This document shows, in pieces, positions 51,946 to 59,675 of a stretch of 64,000 bases of DNA (the stretch's first letter is position 1; each line of letters opens with the position of its first letter). The position numbers and the translations under genes were made by a program. This DNA comes from Amnibacterium endophyticum (lineage in GTDB: Bacteria > Actinomycetota > Actinomycetes > Actinomycetales > Microbacteriaceae): NCBI RefSeq assembly GCF_042680685.1, contig NZ_JBHUEA010000019.1:14729-78728 (forward strand), read 5' to 3'. Under the pieces are notes generated by a model that saw only the letters and a program-made list of their open reading frames with translations, ran no database searches and was not told where the DNA came from.

Positions 51946-52704
51946 ATGGTGTGGACGATCGTCGAGGTCGCCCGGGCTTCCGGTATGACGTCGAGGACGT
52001 TGCGGCACTACGACGCGATCGGGCTGCTCCGCCCGGCCGGTGTCGGGGTGAACGGCTACCGCGAGTACGGGCAGGACGAGCTGCTGCGGTTGCAGCAGAT
52101 CCTCGTGCTGCGCGAGCTGGGGCTGCCCCTGGAGGAGATCCGGAAGGTCCTGGACGCGCAGCGCGACCGAGTGACCGCGCTGCGCGAGCATCACGATCGG
52201 CTGGTCGCCGAGCGCGACCGTCTCACGATCGTCGCTGCCACCGTCGCCCGAACCATCGCGGACCTGGAGAGGAACGAAGGGAGAACCGCCATGACCATCA
52301 ACCGGCCCGAGAACCTGTTCGAAGGGTTCGATCACCGCCGCTACGCGGAGGAGGCACGCGAGCGCTGGCCTGAGGAGGCCGCGTCGTCCGAGCAGTACGC
52401 CGCCGGGATGTCGACCGAGGAGACCGTGGCGCGGCAGCGCGAGTGGACCGCGCAGATGGTGCGGGTGGCCGAGCTGCGCGCGGCGGGCGCAGCTCCGTCG
52501 GACGAGCGGGTGCAGGCCGAGATCCAGGCGGTCTACGACGGGATCCTGCCGATGTGGACGCCGAACGCCGCGGCGTTCAAGGGGCTCGGTGCGACCTACG
52601 TCGACGACCCTCGTTTCACGTCGACGTTCGACCGGGTGAGCCCCGGGCTCGCCGGCTTCTACCGCGACGCGATGACGGTGTTCGCGGACACGCACCTCAC
52701 CTGA
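51946..52704 (+). CDS. TipAL-like MerR regulator with TipAS domain
   Basis: The 252-residue protein has a MerR HTH (TIVEVARASGMTSRTLRHYD, IGLLRPAGVGVNGYREYG), a coiled-coil dimer helix (about 65-110) and a C-terminal TipAS domain (FEGFDHRRYAEEARERWP, TPNAAAFKGLGATYVDDPRF), which in TipA binds thiopeptides and in related proteins other drugs. ATG 51946 (GAGGTGAGG upstream) was chosen over GTG 51940. The 19-base-spacer promoter suggests autoactivation. Confidence 0.92.
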   Translation: MVWTIVEVARASGMTSRTLRHYDAIGLLRPAGVGVNGYREYGQDELLRLQQILVLRELGLPLEEIRKVLDAQRDRVTALREHHDRLVAERDRLTIVAATVARTIADLERNEGRTAMTINRPENLFEGFDHRRYAEEARERWPEEAASSEQYAAGMSTEETVARQREWTAQMVRVAELRAAGAAPSDERVQAEIQAVYDGILPMWTPNAAAFKGLGATYVDDPRFTSTFDRVSPGLAGFYRDAMTVFADTHLT

Positions 52705-52710
52705 TCGCCC

Positions 52711-52758
52711 TGACGCAGGTACGGGTGTCAGCCTCCACGCTTCTCCGTACCTGCGTCA
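52711..52758. terminator. 14-bp perfect hairpin after the TipAL-like gene
   Basis: TGACGCAGGTACGG (52711-52724) and CCGTACCTGCGTCA (52745-52758) are perfect reverse complements with a 20-base loop, starting 7 bases after the stop codon. A strong terminator or RNA hairpin is likely; no T-run follows. The length and perfection are unusual for this window. Confidence 0.6.
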
Positions 52759-52774
52759 TCACCGCACTCTGCGC

Positions 52775-52798
52775 GTCTCGCGAGCAGGGACCTGAACC
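52775..52798 (+). repeat. 24-base element, one unit plus half unit
   Basis: The unit begins GTCTCGCGAGCAGGGA and ends CTGAACC; a second GTCTC follows at exactly 24 bases (52799) but then diverges (ends GAGAGC). The first 14 bases equal the copies at 25366 and 56034. Confidence 0.6.
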
Positions 52799-53090
52799 GT
52801 CTCGACCACCGAGAGCGGCGCACCTGGTGCACGGCCAGCGCGATCGGAGCGACGCGCCGACGAGCACCGGAGTCACGGCGAGCCGTGGTGCTCCTTCGGC
52901 GCGCTGTCGAGCTCTTCCGGCCGACCATCGCGCGATTCGGCTGTGGTGGGAGGCGATCTGAGGGCTCCGCGACGCGCGGGGAGGTGCTCGAGGTCGGCTC
53001 GGGTGTTGCAGGACGTGCTGTCCCCGTACGCTCCCCGTGCCGAGGTCGCGGTGCAGCGGGTGGTCGGGAGTGGGCTGTGGAGGGGTGGGA

Positions 53091-54515
53091 GTGCTGATGG
53101 GCCCTGCGAGTGGTTCTGCCCCCGTACCGGTTCTGGACAGCCGCTACGCCGTGCGCGGGCAGCTGGGGTCGGGTGGGCGGTCGGTGGTCTGGCTCGCTGA
53201 TGACCGGCTGCTGTCGCGGCAGGTGGCGATCAAGGTGTTCCGGGCGAACGCGGAGTCGCGGGAGGCGTTGGAGGAGCAGGAGCGTGAGGCGAAGCTGATC
53301 GCCTCGATGAACCACTACGCGCTGACGACGTTGTTCGATGCCGGTGTCGATACGACTGACCCCGCCCGTCCGCAGATCTATCTGGTGATGGAGTACATCC
53401 CCGGACGTGATCTGAAGCAGCGGCTGCTCGACGGGCCGTTGGAGTGGTTCCAGGTCTGCTGGCTCGGCCGGGACCTGGCGGAGGGCTTGCAGTACCTGCA
53501 CGAGCTCGGGTTCCTGCATCGTGACATCAAGCCGGCGAACGTGCTGCTGGCGACCCGTCATGCCGACGTGCGACTGCGAGGCAAGCTGACGGACTTCGGA
53601 CTCAGCTCCCTGGTCGGCTCCGACGGAGACAGCGAGTACGTCACCGGAACGGCGGCCTACCTCGCGCCCGAGCAGGTCGAGGGACGGGGCGCGACGGCGG
53701 CGTCGGACATCTACTCGCTCGGGCTGGTGCTGCTGGAAGCGCTCACCGGTCAGGTGGCGTACCCGGGTGGGGTCGAGGAGTCGGCGTTCGCGCGCCTCGA
53801 CAACGACCCCGCGATACCGAGCTCGATCCCCGCACGCGTGCGGGCGGTGCTGCGGAGCATGACCTCGTTGGAGCCGAAGGAGCGGCCCGCGCTGGCCGAG
53901 GTCGCGGCGGTGTTCCAGAACCTGCTGATCGATGATCTCGTCCGTCAACGCGGCTACGCCGTCTCCGAGGCTTCGGACACCAGCGAGCACCGGCCGCTAC
54001 CGGCCACCGCCCTGAGCGCGGACGGGCAGGAGGCGGAGCGAGTCGCGGCGCTGCGCCGCTACGACGCCGTCGGGAAGCCCAGCGACCCGAACCTCGACCG
54101 GATCAGCCGCTTGGCCGCGGAATTCCTCGGCGTGCCGTACGCGGCAGTGTCGTTCGTCGACGCCGATCGGATCTGGATGCAGTCCCGTCAGGGGATCGAG
54201 GAGGAGCAGCTGGACCGCGAGGTCGCTGCCTGCGTACTGCGCACCGAGCCAGGCGCCTGGACCGTGCCCGACATGCGTGAGGATCCCCTCACCCGGTCCC
54301 TGCCCATGGTGCTGCAGGACGGCGGACCCAGGTCCTACGCCGCCGCACCACTCGTCACCTTCGACGGCCACGCCCTCGGCAGCTTGTGCGCCTTCGCCCC
54401 CGAGGTCCGCGTGTTCACCGCCAACGACCTGCGGGTCATGACCGACCTCGCCGCGATCGTCATGAACGACCTCGAACTACGACTGGCCATGCGCCGAGCC
54501 CTCTTCGACCGCTGA
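53091..54515 (+). CDS. soluble Ser/Thr protein kinase-GAF fusion
   Basis: The 474-residue protein has a complete Hanks-type kinase domain (about 17-285): GSGGRSVVW loop, AIKVF (Lys48), HRDIKPAN (Asp145), DFG (Asp168), APE (192-194), and an activation-loop GTAAYLAPE. It is followed by a GAF domain (about 320-470; VSFVDADRIWMQSRQG, TVPDMREDPLT, GHALGSLCAFAPEV). No membrane helix or PASTA repeats, unlike PknB. The GAF may sense a ligand and control the kinase. Related GAF subfamily to 40870-42126. GTG start chosen for GGAGGGG spacing. Confidence 0.93.
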   Translation: MLMGPASGSAPVPVLDSRYAVRGQLGSGGRSVVWLADDRLLSRQVAIKVFRANAESREALEEQEREAKLIASMNHYALTTLFDAGVDTTDPARPQIYLVMEYIPGRDLKQRLLDGPLEWFQVCWLGRDLAEGLQYLHELGFLHRDIKPANVLLATRHADVRLRGKLTDFGLSSLVGSDGDSEYVTGTAAYLAPEQVEGRGATAASDIYSLGLVLLEALTGQVAYPGGVEESAFARLDNDPAIPSSIPARVRAVLRSMTSLEPKERPALAEVAAVFQNLLIDDLVRQRGYAVSEASDTSEHRPLPATALSADGQEAERVAALRRYDAVGKPSDPNLDRISRLAAEFLGVPYAAVSFVDADRIWMQSRQGIEEEQLDREVAACVLRTEPGAWTVPDMREDPLTRSLPMVLQDGGPRSYAAAPLVTFDGHALGSLCAFAPEVRVFTANDLRVMTDLAAIVMNDLELRLAMRRALFDR

Positions 54516-55119
54516 GGACACCCGGCAGCATCGCTGCGCCTGCGCCGAGGAGTCCCCGGGGCCGGAACGGCGGTTCGACCGCCAGAAGCCGGCCTCCCGC
54601 AGCCGAGCGGCACGATCGGGGTCGAGCGCCATCGGCCCCCCGCAGCGCCTCCGTCGAACATGCAGGAACCTCACGAGGCGCCGAGGAGGGAGGGCTCGGG
54701 TCCTCGGCGGCCGTCAGAGCAGGTAGCTGGTGCTGCCGATGATCCGAGGGCCGGAGTGTCCGCGGTCGCATCGCCACAAGGGTGCTCCTGCGGCGATCTC
54801 AGCGCCCGCCCCGACCCGGCACATTCCTGTGCAGTCCGACCGAGGACATGGTCGAGGCGACGGCGCAGCAGCGATGACCATGGCGGTACGTCCTTCGCTC
54901 GCGTGCAATCCGAGATGCTGCACGCGGCGCTGACAGCACGCGAAGACCCGGTGTCGTCGAGCAGCATGCGCGCCTTGTCTGACCTTGGGATGTGCCGGCG
55001 GACGATTCGTCCGCCCACCGGCCGGCCTGCAGCAGTGGGACGAGGGCCACCTGCGCCTCCATAGTCCGTATGTGGTGTGAACCAGACATCGGGTGTTCCA
55101 ACTGACCTAGCGTCACCGC
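54516..55119. other. gene-poor stretch
   Basis: About 600 bases between the kinase and a hydrolase gene. It has a 19-base palindrome GGCGGACGA-T-TCGTCCGCC at 54998-55016 and weak frames on the minus strand (54714-54923 below). It may hold a decayed gene, but no reading frame could be assigned to a family. Confidence 0.5.
54714..54923 (-). CDS. possible small Cys-rich protein
   Basis: A 69-codon frame (ATG 54923, or ATG 54881) reads CPRSDCTGMCRVGAGAEIAAG, then APLWRCDRGHSGPRIIG. The Cys/His set (CxxxxC, CxxC-like, CxxxH) resembles a small zinc ribbon. The sequence has a protein-like end (PLWRCDRGH) but no known family; it could equally be a gene remnant. Confidence 0.35.
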   Translation of the reverse strand: MQHLGLHASEGRTAMVIAAAPSPRPCPRSDCTGMCRVGAGAEIAAGAPLWRCDRGHSGPRIIGSTSYLL

Positions 55120-55902
55120 GTGACGCTGAATCATGTGAGACGAGGGAGCGGCAGTCCGCTGTTGCTCGTCCACGGTCTGGGTGCTGGGTGGCGATCCTGG
55201 GGCCCGATACTCGACGGACTGGCCGGGAGCCGTGAGGTGATCGCTGTCGACCTGCCGGGATTCGGCGAGACGCCACCGTTGACCGGCGAGGTCTCGATCG
55301 CCACCCTGACCGACTCCGTCGCGGACTTCATCCGCGAACAGGGCCTCGACGGGGTCTCGACCGTCGGCCAGTCGATGGGCGGTCGAATCGTGCTCGAACT
55401 CGCGCGGCGGGGCGTCGGTGGCGACACCGTGGCGTTGGACCCGGGCGGCTTCTGGAGCGACCGCGAGGTCGCCGTCTTCAGCGCCACGCTGCGGCCGTCC
55501 ATCGCTGCGGTCCGAGTACTGCGACCCGTGTTGCCAGCACTGCTCGGCAACCCTGTCGGGAGGACCGTGCTGCTGGCGCAGCTGTCTGCACGGCCCTGGG
55601 CGCTCTCGCGCGAGACCGTGATGCCGGACGTGCGCGGGCTGGCCGACTCGCCGTCGACCGGTGCTGCCATGGACGCCCTGACGAAGGGGCCCAAGCAGCA
55701 GGGCGCCCCGGCTGGCACGGTGCCCGGCCGGGTCACGATCGGTTGGGGTCGTCGTGACCTGGTAGCCGTGCCGAGACAGGCCGCGCGTGCTGTCAGGCTC
55801 TACCCCGACGCGGTGCTGCACTGGTTCGATCGGTGCGGTCATTTCCCGCAGTGGGACGCACCCCACGAAGCGACCAGGCTGATTCTCGACAGCACCGGTT
55901 GA
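55120..55902 (+). CDS. alpha/beta hydrolase
   Basis: The 260-residue protein shows LLLVHGLGAGWRSW, AVDLPGFGETPP, VGQSMGGRIVLELARRG (Ser elbow GQSMGG), a cap, GWGRRDLVAVP (acid) and FDRCGHFPQWDAPHEA (His). It belongs to the meta-cleavage/haloalkane-like hydrolase group. GTG 55120 lies six bases after TAGCGT, so the mRNA may be leaderless. Substrate unknown; no linked regulator. Confidence 0.93.
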   Translation: MTLNHVRRGSGSPLLLVHGLGAGWRSWGPILDGLAGSREVIAVDLPGFGETPPLTGEVSIATLTDSVADFIREQGLDGVSTVGQSMGGRIVLELARRGVGGDTVALDPGGFWSDREVAVFSATLRPSIAAVRVLRPVLPALLGNPVGRTVLLAQLSARPWALSRETVMPDVRGLADSPSTGAAMDALTKGPKQQGAPAGTVPGRVTIGWGRRDLVAVPRQAARAVRLYPDAVLHWFDRCGHFPQWDAPHEATRLILDSTG

Positions 55903-56033
55903 GCGCGGCCGGCCCGTCGCGAGCGTGCGCGCCGCACCGGTCCCCGTGATGACGCACGGGGCGGCGCGTCGAACACGGCGGAAGAGTCGACCGAAGGCGT
56001 AGCAGTCCCCTTCGCTCTCGAGGCGAGGAAGGC

Positions 56034-56081
56034 GTCTCGCGAGCAGGTCACTGAGACGTCTCGCGGGCAGGCAGCGGAGGT
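56034..56081 (+). repeat. 24-base element, two tandem units (best copy)
   Basis: The first unit begins GTCTCGCGAGCAGGTC and ends CTGAGAC, exactly 24 bases; the second begins GTCTCGCGGGCAGGC at once and ends GGAGGTCC-like. The junction GAGAC-GTCTC is itself a palindrome. It lies between the hydrolase gene and the second toxin-antitoxin module. Confidence 0.7.
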
Positions 56082-56121
56082 CCTCCGGTTCCGGGCGTCG
56101 GCGTTGACGCCGTTCCTCAAG

Positions 56122-56141
56122 GTGCTAGCACTTTGCTAGCA
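56122..56141 (+). promoter_or_regulatory. operator of the FitAB-like module
   Basis: GTGCTAGCAC (56122-56131) is a perfect palindrome and TGCTAGCA (56134-56141) repeats its core 12 bases (about one turn) later; TGCTAGCACTTT occurs twice in a row. It lies 20 bases before the antitoxin ATG. Binding by the ribbon-helix-helix antitoxin is expected. Confidence 0.75.
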
Positions 56142-56160
56142 CTTTCGCGGAGGTGATCGG

Positions 56161-56403
56161 ATGTCGGTGCTGACGGTGCGCAATCTCGGGGTGGAGGTGC
56201 GGGATCGGTTGAAGGCGCAGGCGGCCGCGCATGGGCGGTCCATGGAGGCCGAGGCGCGAGCGATCCTCTCCGCTGCGGTCGCGCCGAAGGGGGTGTCCGA
56301 GACGGGGTTGGGGAGCCGGATCGCGGACTTGTTCGCTGATGAGCCTGCGCCCCACGTCGAGCGCTCGGGGGAGCCGGCGCGGGCTGCGGGGTTCGAGGCG
56401 TGA
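56161..56403 (+). CDS. FitA-like ribbon-helix-helix antitoxin
   Basis: The 80-residue protein starts SVLTVRNLGVEVRDRLKAQA and continues AHGRSMEAEARAILSAAV, the FitA/Arc-type ribbon-helix-helix with the conserved R-S-M-E-A-E-A-R helix. The C-terminal tail (LGSRIADLFADE) binds the toxin. AGG with good spacing precedes the ATG, which overlaps the toxin start by its stop region. Confidence 0.95.
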   Translation: MSVLTVRNLGVEVRDRLKAQAAAHGRSMEAEARAILSAAVAPKGVSETGLGSRIADLFADEPAPHVERSGEPARAAGFEA

Positions 56404-56828
56404 TCGTGCTGGACACCAACGTGGTGTCCGAGCTCATGCGGCCCTCGCCGGACGGCCGCATGCTGGCGTGGGTCGATCAGTGGCCGTCGGACCGCCTGTG
56501 GCTGACCTCGATGACCGCCGCCGAGCTGCTCGCGGGAGTGGCGACGCTTCCGGGTGGTGCGCGCCGGCAGCGTCTCGGGCAGCGGGTGCGGGAGCTGCTG
56601 ACGGTGGTGTTCGTCGATCGGATCGCGCCGTTCGATCAAGACGCTGCAGCCATCTACGCGAACGTCCTGCGCCGAAGGAGCGAGCAGGGCCGCCCCGTGG
56701 GGATCGCCGACGCGATCATCGCGGCGACAGCGCTCGCCGCCGGGGCGGAACTGCTCGCGACCCGCCACACATCGGACTTCACCGACACCGGTGTCGAACT
56801 CTTCAACCCGTGGCGAGCATCGGACTGA
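56400..56828 (+). CDS. FitB/VapC-type PIN toxin
   Basis: The 142-residue protein has the PIN acidic residues: VLDTNVVSEL (Asp5, Glu11), MTAAELLAG (Glu42), GIADAIIAATA (Asp104) and HTSDFTDTG (Asp126). The pairing with a FitA-type antitoxin identifies it as a FitB-like RNase. The GTG start overlaps the antitoxin stop by 4 bases. Confidence 0.95.
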   Translation: MIVLDTNVVSELMRPSPDGRMLAWVDQWPSDRLWLTSMTAAELLAGVATLPGGARRQRLGQRVRELLTVVFVDRIAPFDQDAAAIYANVLRRRSEQGRPVGIADAIIAATALAAGAELLATRHTSDFTDTGVELFNPWRASD

Positions 56829-56878
56829 CCGGCGACGCGACCGGAAGCGCGATCCCGCTCCCGCACGACCCGCAGCGG

Positions 56879-56902
56879 ATCTCAGCAGCAGTGAGCTGAG
56901 AC
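56879..56902 (+). repeat. 24-base element, one unit
   Basis: The unit begins ATCTCAGCAGCAGTG and ends GCTGAGAC, exactly 24 bases. The 3' end is perfect; the GCGAGCAGG core is changed to AGCAGCAG. Confidence 0.5.
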
Positions 56903-56938
56903 ATGGTCCTGCGTCCTGGCCGCCTACTGTCGCGCGGC

Positions 56939-57169
56939 GTGACTGTGGAACCGAACGAGTCGGACGGCCCGGAGGACCTCTGGGCGCGTGAGCACGAGGA
57001 CGAGCTCATCGGGTCGTCGGACGAGGATGCGTCGGCCCTGGTCTCAGCGGCGGGCTTTCGGCCCTTCGTGTTCCAAGCGGCGACAGGGCATGCACTCGCT
57101 GCGAACAAGATCAGGAACACGATCGCTTTGATCTCGGTCGGCGGCATCGTGCGAAGCGTGCGGCACTGA
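56939..57169 (+). CDS. hypothetical protein (76 aa)
   Basis: From GTG 56939 the product starts VTVEPNESDGPEDLW and contains EDASALVSAAGFRPFVFQA and NKIRNTIALISVGGI. The AGFRPFVFQAATG stretch looks like a conserved motif, but I do not recognise the family. Start options at 56903 and 56945 exist. Confidence 0.45.
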   Translation: MTVEPNESDGPEDLWAREHEDELIGSSDEDASALVSAAGFRPFVFQAATGHALAANKIRNTIALISVGGIVRSVRH

Positions 57170-57233
57170 AGGGGCCGGTATCAGCAGTAGGGGGAGTGAA
57201 GCGGCAGGCCTTCAAGGTGCCACGCTGCTGCGC

Positions 57234-57527
57234 GTGAGTACTCGTCGCAGTTGCGTTCTGGTCGCTTCGGCACTTCTGCTCGGAGCCGGCCTGGCCTCGG
57301 GTGCGACGGCGCTGGCGACCTACTTCACGCGGTACTCCCGCTTCGACGCACTCCTCGGCGAGATCGACGCGACGCTCTACGCGCAGGTGACGCAGATCGC
57401 GCCGGCTGAGAAGGCCGCGCTCGTTGCGGCTGCTCTGCTCGTACCCGCCTCAGTCGTGGGTCTGCTCTCGCTGCTCCGTCGACCCCGACCGGGGGCATAC
57501 GGCTCATCGGCAGGGCGACGAGACTGA
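57234..57527 (+). CDS. small two-helix membrane protein
   Basis: The 97-residue protein has a first helix with signal-like character (VLVASALLLGAGLASG), an exported middle (YFTRYSRFDALLGEIDATLY) and a second helix (ALVAAALLVPASVVGLLSLL). No family recognised. GTG 57234 start. The last 150 bases overlap the open frame of the opposite gene. Confidence 0.55.
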   Translation: MSTRRSCVLVASALLLGAGLASGATALATYFTRYSRFDALLGEIDATLYAQVTQIAPAEKAALVAAALLVPASVVGLLSLLRRPRPGAYGSSAGRRD

Positions 57528-58048
57528 AGCCGAGACCGGCGGATGAAGTTCCAGTCGGTCAGCGGACATCGCGGCCTGTCTCCTCGATCGGGATCGACCG
57601 GCTCGAACGACGGCAGTGCGCTCGTGATCCTGGCTGCCACCTCGTGGCTGGCTCCGATGCTCCTCCACGAGTCGTCCCAGAGCAGTGAGATGAGCCACGT
57701 GCGGTCAGGTGGGAACAGCAGGTCGGGGAAGCCGCCCTCGCCCTCTGCGGGCAATCCCTGCAGGCAGGCGGCCTCGGTTCGTTGGAACCGGTAGCGCCAC
57801 GCTGCGTAGAGGACATGCTCGTCCCCAGGATGCGGCGGGTAGGGCCCGCGATCGATCCACCCGGCGATCAGCTCCGTGCTGTTTCCGGGAGCGACAGCAC
57901 GGAGTAGCGCGTCCTCGGTGGGGCGCTCCTCCGAGATTTCGAGTAGGCCGTACGCGTCGAAGCCTCCGGGGATCGCTGATCGGATCGTCCCGCCGATCGC
58001 GGTTCCACGGCGGATCCATGCAACGTCCTCGTCGACCACACCCGTCAC
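57377..58048 (-). CDS. conserved hypothetical protein with abnormal C terminus
   Basis: The first 165 codons read as a soluble protein: EDVAWIRRGTAIGGTIRSAIP, AYGLLEISEERPT, GWIDRGPYPPHPGDEHVLYA, LISLLWDDSWRSIG, PLTDWNFIR. After DWNFIR (about residue 170) the frame becomes Arg/Ser/Ala-rich and runs antisense to the gene 57234-57527 until 57377, suggesting a lost stop codon or rearrangement. Family not recognised. GTG start. Confidence 0.55.
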   Translation of the reverse strand: MTGVVDEDVAWIRRGTAIGGTIRSAIPGGFDAYGLLEISEERPTEDALLRAVAPGNSTELIAGWIDRGPYPPHPGDEHVLYAAWRYRFQRTEAACLQGLPAEGEGGFPDLLFPPDRTWLISLLWDDSWRSIGASHEVAARITSALPSFEPVDPDRGDRPRCPLTDWNFIRRSRLQSRRPADEPYAPGRGRRSSESRPTTEAGTSRAAATSAAFSAGAICVTCA

Positions 58049-58078
58049 CGCGCCAGATTGGCCGTGGCCGTCGGAGAT

Positions 58079-58126
58079 GTCGTGGCAGCAGGGGAATGAG
58101 ATGTCTCGCCGGCGGTGAGTTGAGAG
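58079..58126 (+). repeat. 24-base element, two divergent tandem units
   Basis: The first unit begins GTCGTGGCAGCAGG and ends TGAGAT; the second begins GTCTCGCCGGCGG 24 bases later and ends TGAGAG. Both keep the period and ends but have changed cores. It lies in the short gap between two minus-strand genes. Confidence 0.5.
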
Positions 58127-58142
58127 CGTCCTGGCGCGCGGG

Positions 58143-58676
58143 TCAGGCGGGCGTGGTTCGTGCCTTGTGCCAGATCTCCTCCCGCATCTGGTCCTGCATG
58201 GCCTCCACCTGGTCTCTGATCACTGAGTGGGCGCGGTCGGGGCGGTTGTGGGGCCGGCGGATGAGGACCTTGTCGCGGGAGAGCCATTGCTTCTCGACCC
58301 GGTCGCGCCATCCGGGCTGGAGGAGGGTCCGCAGCTGGCCGCGGATGACGGTGGCGATGCTCGCGGCGTTCGGCAGCTGGTCGGCATGGGCGAGGAAGCT
58401 GTAGCGCAGTTCGGGGGTGGCGGGGTCGGTCCAGCGGAAGACGATGAGCACCATCTCGTCCACGAAGCCCACGTCGACCAGCTCGAACCAGCGCCACGAC
58501 TCCGGCTCGTAGACCGGGGCGCCGGGAGCGTCGGGGGTGAGGGGGTTGTCGGCGTGCCAGCCGCCGCGATCCTCTGGGATCGGGTGCGGGTCGTCGACCC
58601 GGTCGGTGTCCTTGCGCAGCAGGTCGCGGATGGCGGTGGCGACCTCGGCCGGATCGAGTCGTAATCGCTCTGCCAC
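58143..58676 (-). CDS. conserved hypothetical protein (177 aa)
   Basis: A soluble acidic protein: ERLRLDPAEVATAIRDLLRK, GGWHADNPLTPDAPGAP, YEPESWRWFELVDVGFVDEM, VLIVFRWTDPATPELRYSFL and HSVIRDQVEAMQDQMREEIW, each in parts. No membrane helix. It reads as a full-length gene with GTG start but I do not recognise a family. It is divergent from the frameshifted gene at 58766. Confidence 0.7.
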   Translation of the reverse strand: MAERLRLDPAEVATAIRDLLRKDTDRVDDPHPIPEDRGGWHADNPLTPDAPGAPVYEPESWRWFELVDVGFVDEMVLIVFRWTDPATPELRYSFLAHADQLPNAASIATVIRGQLRTLLQPGWRDRVEKQWLSRDKVLIRRPHNRPDRAHSVIRDQVEAMQDQMREEIWHKARTTPA

Positions 58677-58765
58677 GGCAGCAGTGTCCCGCGCATCAGC
58701 TCAGCACCCGGCCGTGGGAGCGGCAGCGGTTCAGCTCCTCGTGAGTGGGGCGGGACGATGGGGCG

Positions 58766-59142
58766 GTGTCTCCGTCGCCGGCTGAGTTCCTGGAGGCGCT
58801 GCGTGCCGCGGTAGCGCGACGGGGTGGCGCGCAGTGGCTCGCCGGACGCGTCGACGGCGACTCGATCGTGGTGCTGTTCCGCCACGACGCCGTACGAGGC
58901 ACGCAGGTCGTGACGGAGCCGGTCGAAGGCACGCGTCTGCAGTTCGAGCGCTTCGCCGCGGAGATCCTCGGGCCCGGGCAGCATCGCCTGCACGACGTCC
59001 TGGGGAAGCGGTGCTCGAGATCGTCGAGCCTCACGAGCACGGCCGACGGCTGCAGGTCACCTGGGCTGAAGGGATGTGCGCAGAGCCGGCGGCAGTGCTG
59101 TGGCGCCCGGACGCCGTCGAGGCCGCAGCGCCCGAGCGATGA
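58766..59142 (+). pseudogene. frameshifted hypothetical gene
   Basis: From GTG 58766 the frame reads SPAEFLEALRAAVARRGGAQ, GRVDGDSIVVLFRH, EPVEGTRLQFERFA, then LHDVLG at about 59005. After a run of four G the coding continues in another frame as EAVLEIVEPHEHGRRLQVTW, AEPAAVLWRPDAVEAAAPER and stops at 59142. One missing base in the G-run explains both. It may be a real mutation or a sequencing error. Family not recognised. Confidence 0.75.
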
Positions 59143-59151
59143 CCGCTCCGC

Positions 59152-59175
59152 ATCTCGCGAGCAGGCACTTGAGGC
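59152..59175 (+). repeat. 24-base element, one unit
   Basis: The unit begins ATCTCGCGAGCAGGCA and ends CTTGAGGC. The core is perfect. It follows directly after the stop of the frameshifted gene. Confidence 0.55.
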
Positions 59176-59180
59176 CGACC

Positions 59181-59573
59181 TCAATCCGATGGAGAGCTCG
59201 TCGTTCGCGGTGCCCCGGGTGCTGGACCAAAGCGCAGCACGTCGCCCGCGAAGATCTCCAATCCGCCACGGCTTCCCGCGCTCACCCGATCGGGAGTGCT
59301 GCCGAAGCGACGAGCGATGCCCTCGGCTGTGTCTCCCTTCGCGACCGTGTAGAGGTAGTCGCCGCTGTCGAGCAATCGTGCTCTGCCGTGGGCGTACGCC
59401 TCCGGGCCGCGATCGCCGAATGCCGGCAAGGAGGCCGCGGTCGGCGCGGACGATGACGGGGCAGGAGACGGTCCGCTGTTCACGGAGGTGCAGGCCGTGA
59501 GGAGCGTCACGAGGACGCCTGCGCAGATCCAGAGCCTGAAGCCCGACCTCCGAGACCACATGAGCGAGACCAT
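59181..59573 (-). CDS. LysM lipoprotein
   Basis: The 130-residue product has an N-terminal lipobox (LLTAC) after a basic start (MVSLMWSRRSG), a Ser/Pro/Ala linker, and a LysM-like domain: YTVAKGDTAEGIARRFGSTP and GGLEIFAGDVLRFG. The domain is close to standard LysM length, so peptidoglycan binding is likely. ATG 59573 or 59561. Confidence 0.85.
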   Translation of the reverse strand: MVSLMWSRRSGFRLWICAGVLVTLLTACTSVNSGPSPAPSSSAPTAASLPAFGDRGPEAYAHGRARLLDSGDYLYTVAKGDTAEGIARRFGSTPDRVSAGSRGGLEIFAGDVLRFGPAPGAPRTTSSPSD

Positions 59574-59675
59574 AAGCGAGCCGCTTCACGGTGCGTCCCG
59601 TTCCTGTCGAGCGTGTTCCGACACACGGTGATTGCGGGTGATGCGGCTTCGCACGGGCAGGGGTGTGAGTGCGGC

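Larger units (their letters stand above)
52705..53090. other. intergenic region before the kinase gene
   Basis: 386 bases with the 14-bp hairpin (52711-52758) and a 24-base element (52775). No gene-like frame stands out. The ribosome site of the kinase gene (GGAGGGG) is at its end. Confidence 0.5.
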
